From contig JBCAQO010000010.1 in assembly GCA_039111635.1 (NCBI GenBank), forward strand, positions 930,001-994,000: 64,000 bases of DNA, in the 5' to 3' direction. The translations under genes were made by a program, and so were the position numbers. This stretch comes from Heterobasidion occidentale (Eukaryota; Basidiomycota; Agaricomycetes; Russulales; Bondarzewiaceae). The first letter of the stretch is position 1, and every line of letters starts with the position of its first letter. The notes beneath the pieces are model-generated. The model did not search any database. It saw nothing but the letters and a program-made list of their open reading frames with translations, and had not been told where the DNA came from. Below, one piece after another: positions 1 to 11,106 of this stretch.

Positions 1-982
1 CGAACGGGCCCTACCTCTCTACTTGATAATGAAAAAGCGGATGTGCGCCTCCGCGGTACCCGTAGCATATCAGTGTTCTGATGAGACGCATTGCTGCCGA
101 GTTCAACTCCCTCAACTAATGCCTAGACTCATTTTGCATATATGGCGACGCAGATCGCTTCAATCGTTCAAAAGTTTCAGTTGATTTGTCAAGTTGTGCG
201 ATAGCGATCCTACTCGCTACCGCGCTCCCCTTGACATCACCTAGGTCTCTGGCTCCGCCTTCACAGTTCCTCATATGTACGTCAGTGGTCATTATATTGC
301 CATTGCATGCAACCTCTGTCGTCGTCGCTTTCACATATTTTGTGCGGAAATGTGCACTTGGACCGAGTGAAGGTGTCATTGTTGCGGCCACATATTTGGG
401 ACGACCAGGAAGGTGTCTAGTGGACACACTTGGCGAGCGTGTCGAGGCGTTGGCTGTATGCGCCTTCTCTCATCTATTCTGAATAAGTTTTACTTCCTCG
501 CTTCATCTTCCGTGCAGCCGCTGTCGGTCGCTCGATTTTACGATATCTTTAGCAATGGCGTCCCCAAGGTGGGAAGGAGTATGAAGCGTGATGCGCGGGC
601 AGATATGAGTGGGCTTGAGGTCTCTGTGAAGTCTGTAGGTTGAGCTTGCATCCGGGAAGGCTTCAGCTTCAGCACTCGCGCTTTCGGAGTGCCTGTCAAC
701 ACAGCGCCGAAGGTGAGACAGGACAGCACGAGGCTCGAGCGTTGGGGGCAAGTCGAGGAGGACCTAGGATAGCTCTGAAGTTTGAACGGGAACATCGATG
801 GCCGTGGGAAGCGCCCGTGACCTTCGCTTGGCTCTGCGAGACTGCAACCCTGTCGTAGATCGTCGATGGACGACCATTGTCTTGAATGAATGCATGTAAA
901 AGAACTAGTTTCGATATACACAGAACGGGAGTTTGTAACTACATGGTACATAGTGGAAAAAAACGACAGACTCTAATCCAAA
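1..982. other. Stretch without a supportable gene
   Basis: No open frame here has spliceable, family-like or compositionally convincing protein. The one notable element is a copy of a short dispersed repeat at about 780-830, described separately. The minus-strand NLR tail that follows ends at 983, so this stretch is its 3' flank. Confidence 0.6.
780..830. repeat. Short dispersed repeat, copy A
   Basis: This stretch contains catcgatggccgtgggaagc, which recurs at about 4312-4361 (copy B) and, slightly changed, at about 13800-13835 (copy C). Copies A and B agree over roughly 48 bp with only a few changes. Upstream, the copies also share a looser 'agcgcgagcgttgtgg'-type segment. On the minus strand all three read as an RFPRPSM-like peptide, which may be a coding remnant or coincidence. 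The family is not recognised. Confidence 0.6.
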
Positions 983-2222
983 TCACTGTGACGAAGGACT
1001 ATAACACTTGTGCCAAGATGTACCATGAACAAATCGACTGAGGTCCAGCTGTACGAGCTGCTTTCCAATGGTGAATTGAAGCCTTGGATCAGGCCACAAC
1101 TTGTCGCGGTAGGCAGAGGGCACCCAGAATAATAGTTCCCATGAAGGACCCACGATCCAACCATCCTTCGTCAAGTGTCTATATGTACGGTAGTTCCATT
1201 CCGGAGGTGTCGCAGACTCGTAGAGGCCGTCTTGGCGCATTGCGTGTTCCAAATGACGGGAAATAAGGATAGAGGCTGTGAAAGGTTCAGATTAGATGGG
1301 AACCTCATCGCTTGAATAATGAGAACATCCAAACTCACGAGAATGCATGCCCGACAGTTCAGATTGACTGGTAGGAGGCATTGTGATGGCAGGACAGGTT
1401 GGGTGATAGGCGCATCCCACACCCGGATTGTGTGGTCAAGCGACCCTGACACGATCTGCATCCCATCTGGCGAGAATGCAACAGATCTGACTGAACCTCT
1501 GTGTCCATCGAGAGGGTTGCCGACAGGATCACCAGTGACGGCATCCCAGACCCTGATTGTGTGGTCGTCCGAGCCTGACACAACCCACTTCCCGTCTGGC
1601 GAGAATGCAACAGAGATGACCCAACCTATGTGTCCCTTGAGAGGACCGCTCACGTCAGCATGCGTTGCGGTATCCCATACATGGATTGTGGTGTCGTTCG
1701 AGCCCGACAGGATCCGCTTTCCGTCTGGTGAGAATGCAACAGAACTGACCGGACCTCTGTGTCCCTTGAGAGGGTTGCCGACAGCATCACGAATGGCGGC
1801 ATCCCAGATCCTGATTGTGTGGTCGTCCGAGCCTGACACGATCCGCAACCCGTCTGGCGAGAAAGCAACAGAATTGACCGGTCCTGTGTGTCCTTCGAGA
1901 GAGTCGCCCACAGCAGCATGTGTCAACGCATCCCATACCTTAATTGTTTTGTCCCTCGAGCATGACACGATCCACTTCCCGTCTGGTGAGAAAGCAATAG
2001 AATTGGCCCAATCTGTGTGTCCCTTGAGCGGGTCGCCCACTTCAGAATGGGTTGCCGCGTCCCAGACCCGGATTGTTCCAAGCGAGCCTGACACAATCCA
2101 CTTCCCGTCTGGCGAGAAAGTAACAGACTGGATCTTTTTAGTGTTACTGGGTCTCTCGAGAGGGTCGCCCAAAATAGCACGCGTCGCCACGTCCCACACC
2201 CGCGCGGCCTTCCACGGTGAGC
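983..2222 (-). pseudogene. Orphan C-terminal WD40 tail of an NLR
   Basis: The minus strand encodes about six full WD repeats plus part of a seventh, each built on the core VAFSPDGKWIVSGS...IRVWD. A GT-AG intron (1338-1276) and a 293-bp last exon (1275-983) with the GWIVGP...LLFWVP tail follow. The last intron (63 bp) and last exon (293 bp) are the same lengths as in the complete NLR at 5391-11106, so this is the 3' end of a paralogue. No NACHT or N-terminal exons lie upstream, and the first repeat starts mid-blade near 2222, so I read it as a 5'-truncated duplicate. It could still be transcribed as a free seven-bladed propeller; nothing in the sequence shows a promoter. The reading frame across the kept part is unbroken. 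Confidence 0.8.
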
Positions 2223-3574
2223 CATCTGAAGCAACTTGAGGCAGTCGGGTGGGCCACGCGCTTGTTGTCAGCAAGGATGTGGTCGTGATCTGAGTCTGCA
2301 CAGGCCACTCGTAGAGCCTGCCTTCTCACTCTCGCCCTCTTTGACAATGAAAACGACATACGCATTCAGCCATCGAGCGAAGGGCCTGGGACATCCCGGA
2401 CGCGAATATTCCCACGCGTGGGAGTAGCCTGTCGGCCATTTCTCACAACGCTGGCGCATGGTCACTTTCACGGAGCTACAACAAGGTCAGATCGCGGTTC
2501 AGGAAACTCTCGCGGGGCTTACGTCGAATACACGCCGGATGCAAGTAAGCCCCTAAATAGCGCCCTTGAGCATGCGCAGAATCGCGGAAGGTCTGCGCAG
2601 TGCAAAAGGCCAGTCCCCATACCTCGAATTTGCCAACGGATACGCAAACGACGACTCTGGACTGACAGATGAGTTCGTGAAGCCCTTCCTCTCGCAGCCG
2701 CTTGTGCGCGTGTTCTTCTGCCTGGACAAGGCCGAACCAAACATCTTCATATCGAATGGCCCGAACAGACTCACACGATGTCCGTGTACCGTGGTGCTTG
2801 GATGACATATACGCTACATAGAGGCAAATGGAGGAAGGCGAGAGAGGAAAAACCGCAAAGGACATGAGCACACACAAAAAGAGAAGCATATATTTAGCAA
2901 AGGAACGAACCTCGTGGATTGACCGTGTGTAGTCATATTCGTCCAACCATGAGCGAGAAAACGCACTGGAAACATCACCCCCTGCGCCTCGGTCTTCTGC
3001 TCACAGTCGTCTTAAACAAGCCGAGCACATTTGGGATACTTTCCCGTGGTTCCTCAGTTTGCGCCTTTCCACCGCTCGAGCACTCGCCGCACGCAAAATA
3101 CGTTCTAAAACAGCTCTTCGAGATGCATATACTTATACAACAGCCGATTGATGCGCAGGTGGAGCATCACGGCACGCTCATAGAAGTCGCGCGCGAGTTG
3201 AACGCTGCGCGGTATAGATTTCATCTTCGATTGTGCGAGCCACGAATGAACACTTCGCTCGTCAACGTCCATAGCTAGCTCAAGGACGGAATGCAAGCGT
3301 GTGGATTCAGGTGGGCTGCGGGAAGGGAGGCGCAGTGCGGGAAGGAGCGCGCAGGGGAATGCGATCCTGAGTGTAGGTGCGAGGAGCTCGGTGTTGAAGG
3401 CAATAGGCGGATGGCTGAGGGGAAGATGCGAGATTGTCGCCATGAGGGACCTCAGAAGGCGAAGGGGTTAGAATGACGCGCAGCCTCTGACGAAGAATGT
3501 GCGATGAGCGTGTATATCGTTCTGGGCTTTGACACATGCACCAGACAAACACGCCCGCGTCCATCCATCAGTCG

Positions 3575-3626
3575 AGCTCCTGACCTATGCATCGCTGCAG
3601 AGCTCCTGACCTATGCATTGCTGCAG
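3575..3626. repeat. Two-copy 26-bp tandem repeat
   Basis: Two adjacent 26-bp units begin agctcctgacctatgcat and end gctgcag. They differ at a single base (c/t) just after the shared cctatgcat. No function is suggested. Confidence 0.9.
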
Positions 3627-4311
3627 TAGATGTAAACGCACCTGTATGAGCCTCAAGGCATCTACACAATCGCTCCCTCCCACATATCGCCCTCCATCCC
3701 CGAACAGCCTCCGCTTGGAGACCTCCCTTGCTGCTCTAGCGTACGTCAGATTCCCTGCAATGTTCTCCTCTAGGATGGCGCTTGGAAAGGAGATGCTGGC
3801 ATAGAGGTAACGACAATGGACGCGGAGAGGGGACGCGCTAAGGTCCTAGGACTTTAAGTGGTCACATGCGGCTAGCTAGTGAAATGAAGGAAACTGCAGT
3901 AAAAGACACGACCCTAAGGAGAACAAAAACTCGCAACAGAGGTTCACCAAGCGACTCGGATCTACCCCGACTGGCAGCTCCTCGACGAACAGCGTCCGAA
4001 TGCTCAGCTTGTGCAAGGCCGTGCGATGCGCGAGGATCTGTGGGAGCGCGCCGGGTTATGTCTTGCCGGACTTCGGTTGAGGGAAAGGGTGCTGTTGGGG
4101 TAAGGAAAGACGGGACGCGCGTCGAAAAGAGGGAGACGACGCAGAGAGGGATCCAGTATCGGGGGCGGGTCATGAGGTGGCGTATGCGGGGAGTGTCGTG
4201 CGTTGAGATCGCATCTAGGAATGCTTCAGCACGCGGGCCATCGAACTATTCGTGGATGCAGCGCCAGAGATGGGCCGGCCAGCGCGAGCGTTGTGGACGA
4301 CGAGGACAAGA

Positions 4312-4361
4312 AACGGGAGCATCGATGGCCGTGGGAAGCGCTCGTGACCTTCGCCCGGCTT
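4312..4361. repeat. Short dispersed repeat, copy B
   Basis: Second copy of the catcgatggccgtgggaagc element. It is closest to copy A at 780-830 and keeps the flanking cgtgaccttcgc. It lies in intergenic DNA. Confidence 0.6.
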
Positions 4362-5390
4362 CGCAACCTTCCGCAAACCTTTCACAGTCCTTTCGCAGAG
4401 CGTCAGTGGACGCTCTCCGGACGCATTGCCGGCGCAGGCAAATGCCCTTCGCAGCCTCTTTTGGAGAGCTGATGCATGAGTGCTCCGTTTCCGAGGTTCA
4501 ACAAGTCGTCCGCTGCGCAGAACGCCCCTGGAGCTCCGAATGTCACTGGGGCGCGTCCCGTCGAGTCACCCTCTTCTTCCTCCTTCTGTCTACACCCCGC
4601 ACTGCTCATTCCAAATCACTGAATATTGCTAGCTGACTGCTTATGTACCGTCATCCACGTTGCCATCCGTTCCACCTACCAAATCCGTGCACTCTCATCT
4701 GAGCTGCCAGTCCGTCATAATCACGATCACAGTATAAGCCTTCCCATCAGCCAACTCCACTCGGATCGACGCTCCAAACGGCGCGCTTACTGTGAAAGCC
4801 GTACTACATCACTCGTGGCTAGAGTAGGACAGCGCGTTCAGGCGCGCTCATGGACGTGGCGGCGTATGCTCTGTGAGGTACGCTAGAGTTTGTGACGACG
4901 TCATACCAGCCCCGACGCTTGTGTCTGCTGCAGTCAACGACTGTCAGCCGGAAGCAGGCTGGTCCATCGTGGCGGCTCACAGGGGTAGGTGAGCATATTT
5001 CTTTTTAGTTCCGTTTCCCTCCGTCATGAGTCTCGGCTGCCAAACACTGGTCATTCCAGACGAGCAAGCGATGCAAGATAGCTTACAGGCCTTCCTGCTC
5101 TCCTCACCGTACTCGCAGGCACCCGAAGATTCCGACTCTTCGTGGATATTCCTCAGCCATGCACAGATTGCGCATGGCGACAGTGCGTCAATGATTGGTT
5201 TGGTGTATACTCAGTAAGCTGCACTCGATGTAGCGTATCGCCAGAAGGTCGCAAATTAGACCGCTGGTTACAATTGGATTACCTCTGACCTAAATGAATG
5301 CGTGCAGAATAACTAGTATAGATACACAGAACACGGAAGCTTGTAACTACATCGTGCATAGCAGAAAGAGATGAAAGAGTCCGATGTGAA

Positions 5391-8300
5391 TCACTGTGAT
5401 GAAGGACGATAACACTCGTGCCAGGAAGTGCCATGAACAAATTGACTAAGGTCCAGCTGTACCGGTTGCTTTCCAATGACAAATTGAAGCCTTGTGTCAG
5501 GCCACAATCTGTCGCGGTACGCGGCGGGCACCCAGAATAAGAGTTCTAATGCTGGACCCACTATCCAGCCATCATCGTTCATGGCTTTATATATACGGTT
5601 AGTCCATTCAGGTGGTGTCGCAGACTGACAGAGGCCATCTTGGCGCATTGCGTGTTCTAGATGACGGGAAATGAGAATCAAGGCTGTGAAAGGTTCAGGT
5701 CAGATGGTAACCTCAACGCTTGAATAATGACAACATCTAAACTCACGAGGATGCATTCCGGAAAGTTCAGATTGATTTGTGGGAGGAGTGTTGCTAGTGA
5801 CGGAGCGCAAAGTCACTTCCGGGACATTGACCTCATTGGTCGAGACATCTTGAATGCTGGGCGCATCCCATACCCGGATTGTGTGGTCGTCCGAGCCTGA
5901 CACGATCCGCTTCCCGTCTGGCAAGAAAGCAACAGATCTGACCCAATCTATGTGTCCCTCGAGAGGGTCGCCCACAGCAGCATTAGTCGCTGCATCCCAC
6001 ACCCGGATTGTGTGGTCGTCCGAGCCTGACACGATCCACTTCCCGTCTGGCGAGAATGCAACAGATCTGACCCAATCTGTGTGTCCCTTGAGAGGGTCGC
6101 CCACAGCAGCACGCGTCGCGGTATCCCACACGCGGATTGTGTTGTCTCCCGAGCCTGACACAATATGATTCCCGTCTGGAGAGAAAGCCACAGAATATAC
6201 CTCATCTGTGTGTCCCTCGAGAGGGTATCCCACTGCAGCATGCGTCGCTGTATCCCACACCCGGACTGTGTTGTCCCTTGAGCCTGACACGATTCGCATC
6301 CCGTCTGGCGAGAAAGCAACAGATGTGACCTGATCTGTGTGTCCCTCGAGTGGGTCGCCCGCAGCAGCATGTGTCGCTGAATCCCACACCCGGATTGTGT
6401 TGTCAGACGAGCCTGACACGATCCACTTCCCGTCTGGCGAGAAAGCAACAGATCTGGCCCAATCTGTGTGTCCCTCGAGAGGGTCGCACACAGCAGCATG
6501 CGTCGTCATATCCCAGACCCGGATTGTCTTGTCGGACGAGCCTGACACGATCCACTTCCCGTCTGGCGAGAAAGCAACAGACCGGACCCAATCTGTGTGT
6601 CCCTCGAGAGGGTCTCCCACTGCAGCATGCGTCGCCGCATCCCATACCCGGATCGTGTGGTCGTTTGAGCCTGACACGATCCACTTCCCGTCTGGCGAGA
6701 AGGCAACAGAATTGACCTCATCTGTGTGTCCCTCGAGAGGGTCTCCCACACCAGCATGCGTTGCCGTGTCCCACACCCGGATTGTGTTGTCGTCTGAGGC
6801 AGACACGATCCGCATCCCGTCTGGCAAGAAAGTAACAGAATTGATAAGATGTGTATGTCCCTCGAGAGGGTCGCCCACTGCAGCATGTGTCTCTGAATCC
6901 CACACCCGGACTGTGTTGTCCCTTGAGCCTGACACGATCCGCATCCCGTCTGGCGAGAAAGCAACAGAATTGACCGTATTTGTGTGTCCCTTGAGAGGGT
7001 CGCCCACTGCAGCATGCGTCGTTACATCCCATACCAGGATTGTGTTGTCCCACGAGCCTGACACGATCCACTTCCCGTCTGGCGAGAAAGCAACAGAAGC
7101 GACCCAATATGTGTGTCCCTCGAGAGGCTCGCCCACGGCAGCATGCGTCGCGGTATCCCAGACCCGGATTGTGCTGTCGTCCGAGCCTGACACGATCCAC
7201 TTCCCGTCGGGTGAGAATGCAACAGATCTGACCCACTCTGTGTGTCCCTTAAGAGGCTCGCCCGCAGTAGCATGAGTCACTGTGTCCCAGACCCGGATTG
7301 TCTTGTCGTCCGAGCCTGACACAATCCACTTTCCGTCGGGAGAGAAAGCAACAGATCTGACGCAATCTGTGTGTCCCTCGAGAGGCTCGCCCACAGTAGC
7401 ATGAGTCACTGTATCCCAGACCCGGATTGTCTTGTTGTCCGAGCCTGACACGATCTGCTTGCCGTCTGGCGAGAAAGCAACAGATCTGACCCAATGTGTG
7501 TATCCCTCGAGGGGGTCGCCCACAGCAGCACCCGTTGTCGTATTCCACATCTGGATCGTGTCTTTTAAGACTGACGCAATGCACGATCCGTCGGGCGAGA
7601 TTGCTACACATCGAACCTCGGAGCCAGTATCTATGATGTGTTGGGTCGCTGGCCAATGCTTGTTGGTCCCAGAAAATACCTTCAGCACCTGTGGAGAGTC
7701 CTTCGCCAATGTTCCGAAAGCAGTCGCGCTTTGTGGAGTGAATGGCAGTGCGGATAAATATATGTGCGGCGTCGCATGTGATATGGGCAGCCCAAACACA
7801 TTCACGAATGCATGCGCATCATGCGCTAACTCAAATATTTTTCCAGTACGTATAATCTGAGCCATCGCAAAAAATGTCATCATTCATTCAGGTATTTCTA
7901 TGCTGACAGCTCACTTACCGAACTCCAATTTACAAACGAGGAAATCGCTTGCGCAGCCCCAGGTATCTTACCCAGCAGACTCATTACCTCGAGCCAGAAC
8001 AAGATTTTATCCCTGAGCACCACTTCCACAGCTCTGAAGAGCTTGGCATCGGATGCGACACCTGTCTCTATAGCTTGCAAGTGACTTGCCCAGAACCGGC
8101 ACGAATAGGAAAGATGTGCGGGTATCCGTTCTCGAACCCGGTCGGCAAGGTCGGGGATGTCCCTGTTCAACAAATACGAGGATTCCAGATGGCAGATATT
8201 GAACGCCAGTTGTTTCTCCAAGATATGCAGGGAAGCGAGCGTCAAATCTCTGTGGGTTCGGGATGTGTCAACATGGTATCTTCCACTGCGCGAGGGATCC

Positions 8301-11106
8301 AACAAGAAGTCACGGAATGAGGTGTGTAGAGGACGAATCGGTTCTTCCTCGGTAACACCTCGCAACACGGACCCCATACCACCTAATATGCTTTCCGGCC
8401 GCAAGCTGATAATCCCATCCTCGACACTACGGGACATCTCGTTGAGCGATTCGAGCGAGACAGGCTCGAATGTCGTCAACACAAGCGCCATGATAGTTTG
8501 GAAGCCGTCCATGATGGTTTTATCCAATGCGGCAGATTTTTGGATCGGAAACAAATAGGACAACACGGTAGTGTATAGGCCATCTAAGCCTGCTGTTTCA
8601 TGGACCTTGCCCTCAATCAGGAGGTTGTATCGATCCAAGGGCTCCAATCCAGTGATGCCTAGACCTATAATAAATGTGCAGGCAACGGATGCCCACTGGA
8701 ATAGTCCCTCACATTTGGAAACGAGCGCGCTTCTGCGCGCATCATCAATACCGCTGTAACCGGGACCGCTCAGACGATTGTGGATGTATGTCGTGATATC
8801 GAGCTCAGTCAACTGCGGGGAGATATCCTGCATCTTCTTCAACATTATGTGGGCATTCGCTTTGAACAGATGTTCGGTATCTGCCTCAGGACGGGAGGTG
8901 AGGAGGATGCGGACATTGGAGGGAAGATCTGCCATCTTGCTCGCGAGTAGCTTAAGAAGCCCTTGGCGAGATGGAACATCGCCACATTCGTCCAAAGCAT
9001 CGATGACTATGACAAGGGGACCAGTGAGTGTGAGTTCCTGGAGTGGCTTCAGTATAAAATTGTCGAACTGCAGAGCAATCTGCGACGTGGTCCGGAGTGC
9101 CGTTTGATCCTGGACAATGCCCCACAGCGCGCGTTTTATGCGCTTGTCGAAGTCGGCCAGATCGCGAGCGACGTGGGGAAACAGCTTGTCAGGACCGCGC
9201 CCAGCCTCACCACGGAGGAAGCAAAAGGATGAGCCGAGACGATGAAGGTCGTTGAACTGCTGAGCGATGGTGTGTGCAATGGCTGATTTACCGGTCCCTG
9301 CGGCCCCCGAAAGCAGGAGAATGCGGTGAGTGTCGTCCGAATTGATCCAATCTGCGATCTCGTCCAAAATCGCCATGCGAGTTCCTGGCTGACACCCCTT
9401 GTTCGGATCGAAGCTGGCGCCACGCGTGTATCCGATCTCCTTCAAGTAAGATTCGATCCCTACATGCCGAGCTCGGGGTCAGCCAGATATCAGAAATTGG
9501 CCGTCGCGTTTTGCGTACTGATTTCCTCCGTATCACTCAGGATATGCTCTACTCCGTCGAGAATATGGTCCACTTTGTCGAGAATACGTACAGTGACAAT
9601 CTGAGTCTGAACCGCCACGCCAGTATGGAATGCATTCTCGAGCTCAACAAACACCTCACAGAATTTGTTGATTGTATCATTCGTCGATGAAAGTGCATGC
9701 TTGACTGTTCGCCTCACTATGAAGAGAGGGGGAATTGGCAGATAGTGGCGTTCGATGAAAAAGTAAACTCACAGAAGCCCTCCGTCTTCACATACTCAGA
9801 TATGAAATAGTAGCACTCCGTGGTCTGTCGAGCAATCCGGATGAATAGGTCTTGTAGCGATCCGGCCTTCTCAGGCTTGTCCTCGAATTCCATCTTCAAA
9901 TCATTCACGATGCTGTAGAATGTTTTCATTGCATTGAACAGTTTCAAAATGTTTGTGTCTCGGTCCATCTTTCTGGACGATCTTTGCAACCAACAAGCAC
10001 TATCGGCCCCGCTACGATATCTGTCAAAACTGTTCAGAAACACACCTTTACAGGTAACGACAGGATGCTCATGGCCATCTTGGCGTACGGATGTACCTAA
10101 CATATCATATCAGTGTCCTGTCGTTGTGATGTGCAAGACATACTTCTGCGAGCTTGTCCGTGAACTCGCAAAAGATCTTGATGTTATCGAAGAAAGGTTT
10201 CCATGTCGTGAGAAAATCACCATTTTTCGAAGGCACAGAGCTTTCGCCACTGACGACGATGCTGACAGGTCGTGAAAGCGAGTGCATCTGAGAGATATTT
10301 TGCTCGAGGTCCGCGAAGTTGACTCTCGACGTCTCTCGAATCGCATTTGTATGTATTTCCTGCGCGGTTTCTGGGGAGATGGGGTCATTTGGTGGTACTG
10401 GTAGGTTCTCGGTGGGATGCTGCTCCTGTATAATTTTGTCTTGTACTTCGATTCCGATGCGTAAGGCGATACGGGCACCGGATTCTCCTGAGATGGTCTT
10501 GGTAACGTCTGAGAGATGTAAGTATCGCGAAGGACATCGCATATTACAGAACACAGACGAACCTTGAGGGCTGCCTTCGAGTATCGAAGGATGTATAGCT
10601 GATAATGGTTCCGAGATGGAGCCGATGTACAGATCCTTGCGCATCTTGCGACGAGCAAAGATGTCGATTCTGAGAGTCGAATTTGGATGGGCATTACTAA
10701 CCGGCACAGTCAGTAACGAGGATAGAGAAAAAGATAAGATGGCATTCGTACAAGGAGAAAAGTTGGTTCCAGGCTGGGGTGCTGCTCGAGTGAGCGACCC
10801 TCGTCTCTTTCCTTTCCCCGCCGATCGTCACGACCGCATAGAATTTCCTATCAACTTTCAGAGTGCAATGAAGGCCACCAACTCTAGGTAGATCGATAGC
10901 GCGGATCACTGAGGGGATGCTAGCCGTAAGGAGACCGCGCGTCGACCAAGACGTTCGCTCTCACCTCTCACATTCAACTTTAGCTTCTGCTGAAGTTTCG
11001 GGGGCTCACTGGAGTCAGACGACGAAGAGTTATAAACATGCACAGCGAAGTAAATAATTGACAAAACTCACGGCAGGGCTAGGGACGACATCGTTAGGGT
11101 GGACAT
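5391..11106 (-). CDS. C2-NACHT-WD40 NLR receptor
   Basis: STAND-type NLR, about 1712 aa. I place eleven exons: 11106-11072, 11008-10965, 10908-10752, 10696-10563, 10508-10144, 10096-10044, 9981-9773, 9716-9519, 9459-7919, 7856-5747 and 5683-5391. Their summed length is a multiple of three and every intron phase fits. An N-terminal C2-like domain (about residues 25-120; ...WNQLFSF...STLRIDIFARR) is followed by a helical region (about 240-400). The NACHT ATPase has Walker A GAAGTGKS at 450-457 and Walker B LVIVIDALDE at 547-556. Fourteen WD repeats (about 960-1580) follow, enough for two seven-bladed propellers, then a conserved tail. In the family, ligand binding by the WD40 domain drives NACHT oligomerisation and cell death. 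The exact donor of exon 6 is uncertain. An inverted paralogue lies at 17398-20764. Confidence 0.88.
5836..7620 (-). repeat. Tandem 129-bp WD40 repeats with high internal conservation
   Basis: About fourteen 43-codon units lie head to tail within the NLR WD40 exon. Most carry the same core (VAFSPDGKWIVSGS, then TIRVWD, then HAAVGDPLEGHTD). Changes fall in the same few places in each unit: DGKW, DGMR or DGNH; SDD, SND, SWD, SRD, SGD or SSD; and the last residue or two before the next unit (DW, EW, YW, NT, HL, DE, DQ). This matches the HIC-WD40 pattern known from fungal het genes, where such arrays recombine and the variable positions face the ligand surface. Confidence 0.85.

Larger units (their letters stand above)
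2223..5390. other. Intergenic stretch, no gene identified
   Basis: Only short overlapping open frames occur here and none resembles a known family. Two longer minus-strand frames (2946-2476 and 3443-3105) look mildly protein-like but have no recognisable domain, so I do not call them genes. The stretch also carries a 26-bp tandem duplication (3575-3626) and copy B of the dispersed repeat (about 4312-4361). Confidence 0.5.

Noticed and set aside
1319..2239. Long plus-strand open frame (306 aa) opposite the WD40 tail
   Set aside because: It is the antisense shadow of the repeated WD40 sequence; the protein is repetitive and matches no family, while the minus frame gives clear WD repeats.
6337..7275. 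Plus-strand frame of 312 aa inside the NLR WD40 array
   Set aside because: Antisense shadow of the 129-bp repeats; its repetition follows from the WD repeats on the other strand.
5836..7620. Array of direct repeats considered as a satellite or CRISPR-like array
   Set aside because: The period of 129 bp is exactly 43 codons and the frame stays open; it is a protein repeat.
9981..10044. Two-base difference between the NLR copies near the MDRDTN motif as a frameshift in the minus NLR
   Set aside because: A GT two bases further on gives a legal donor that restores frame, and the summed exons are then divisible by three.
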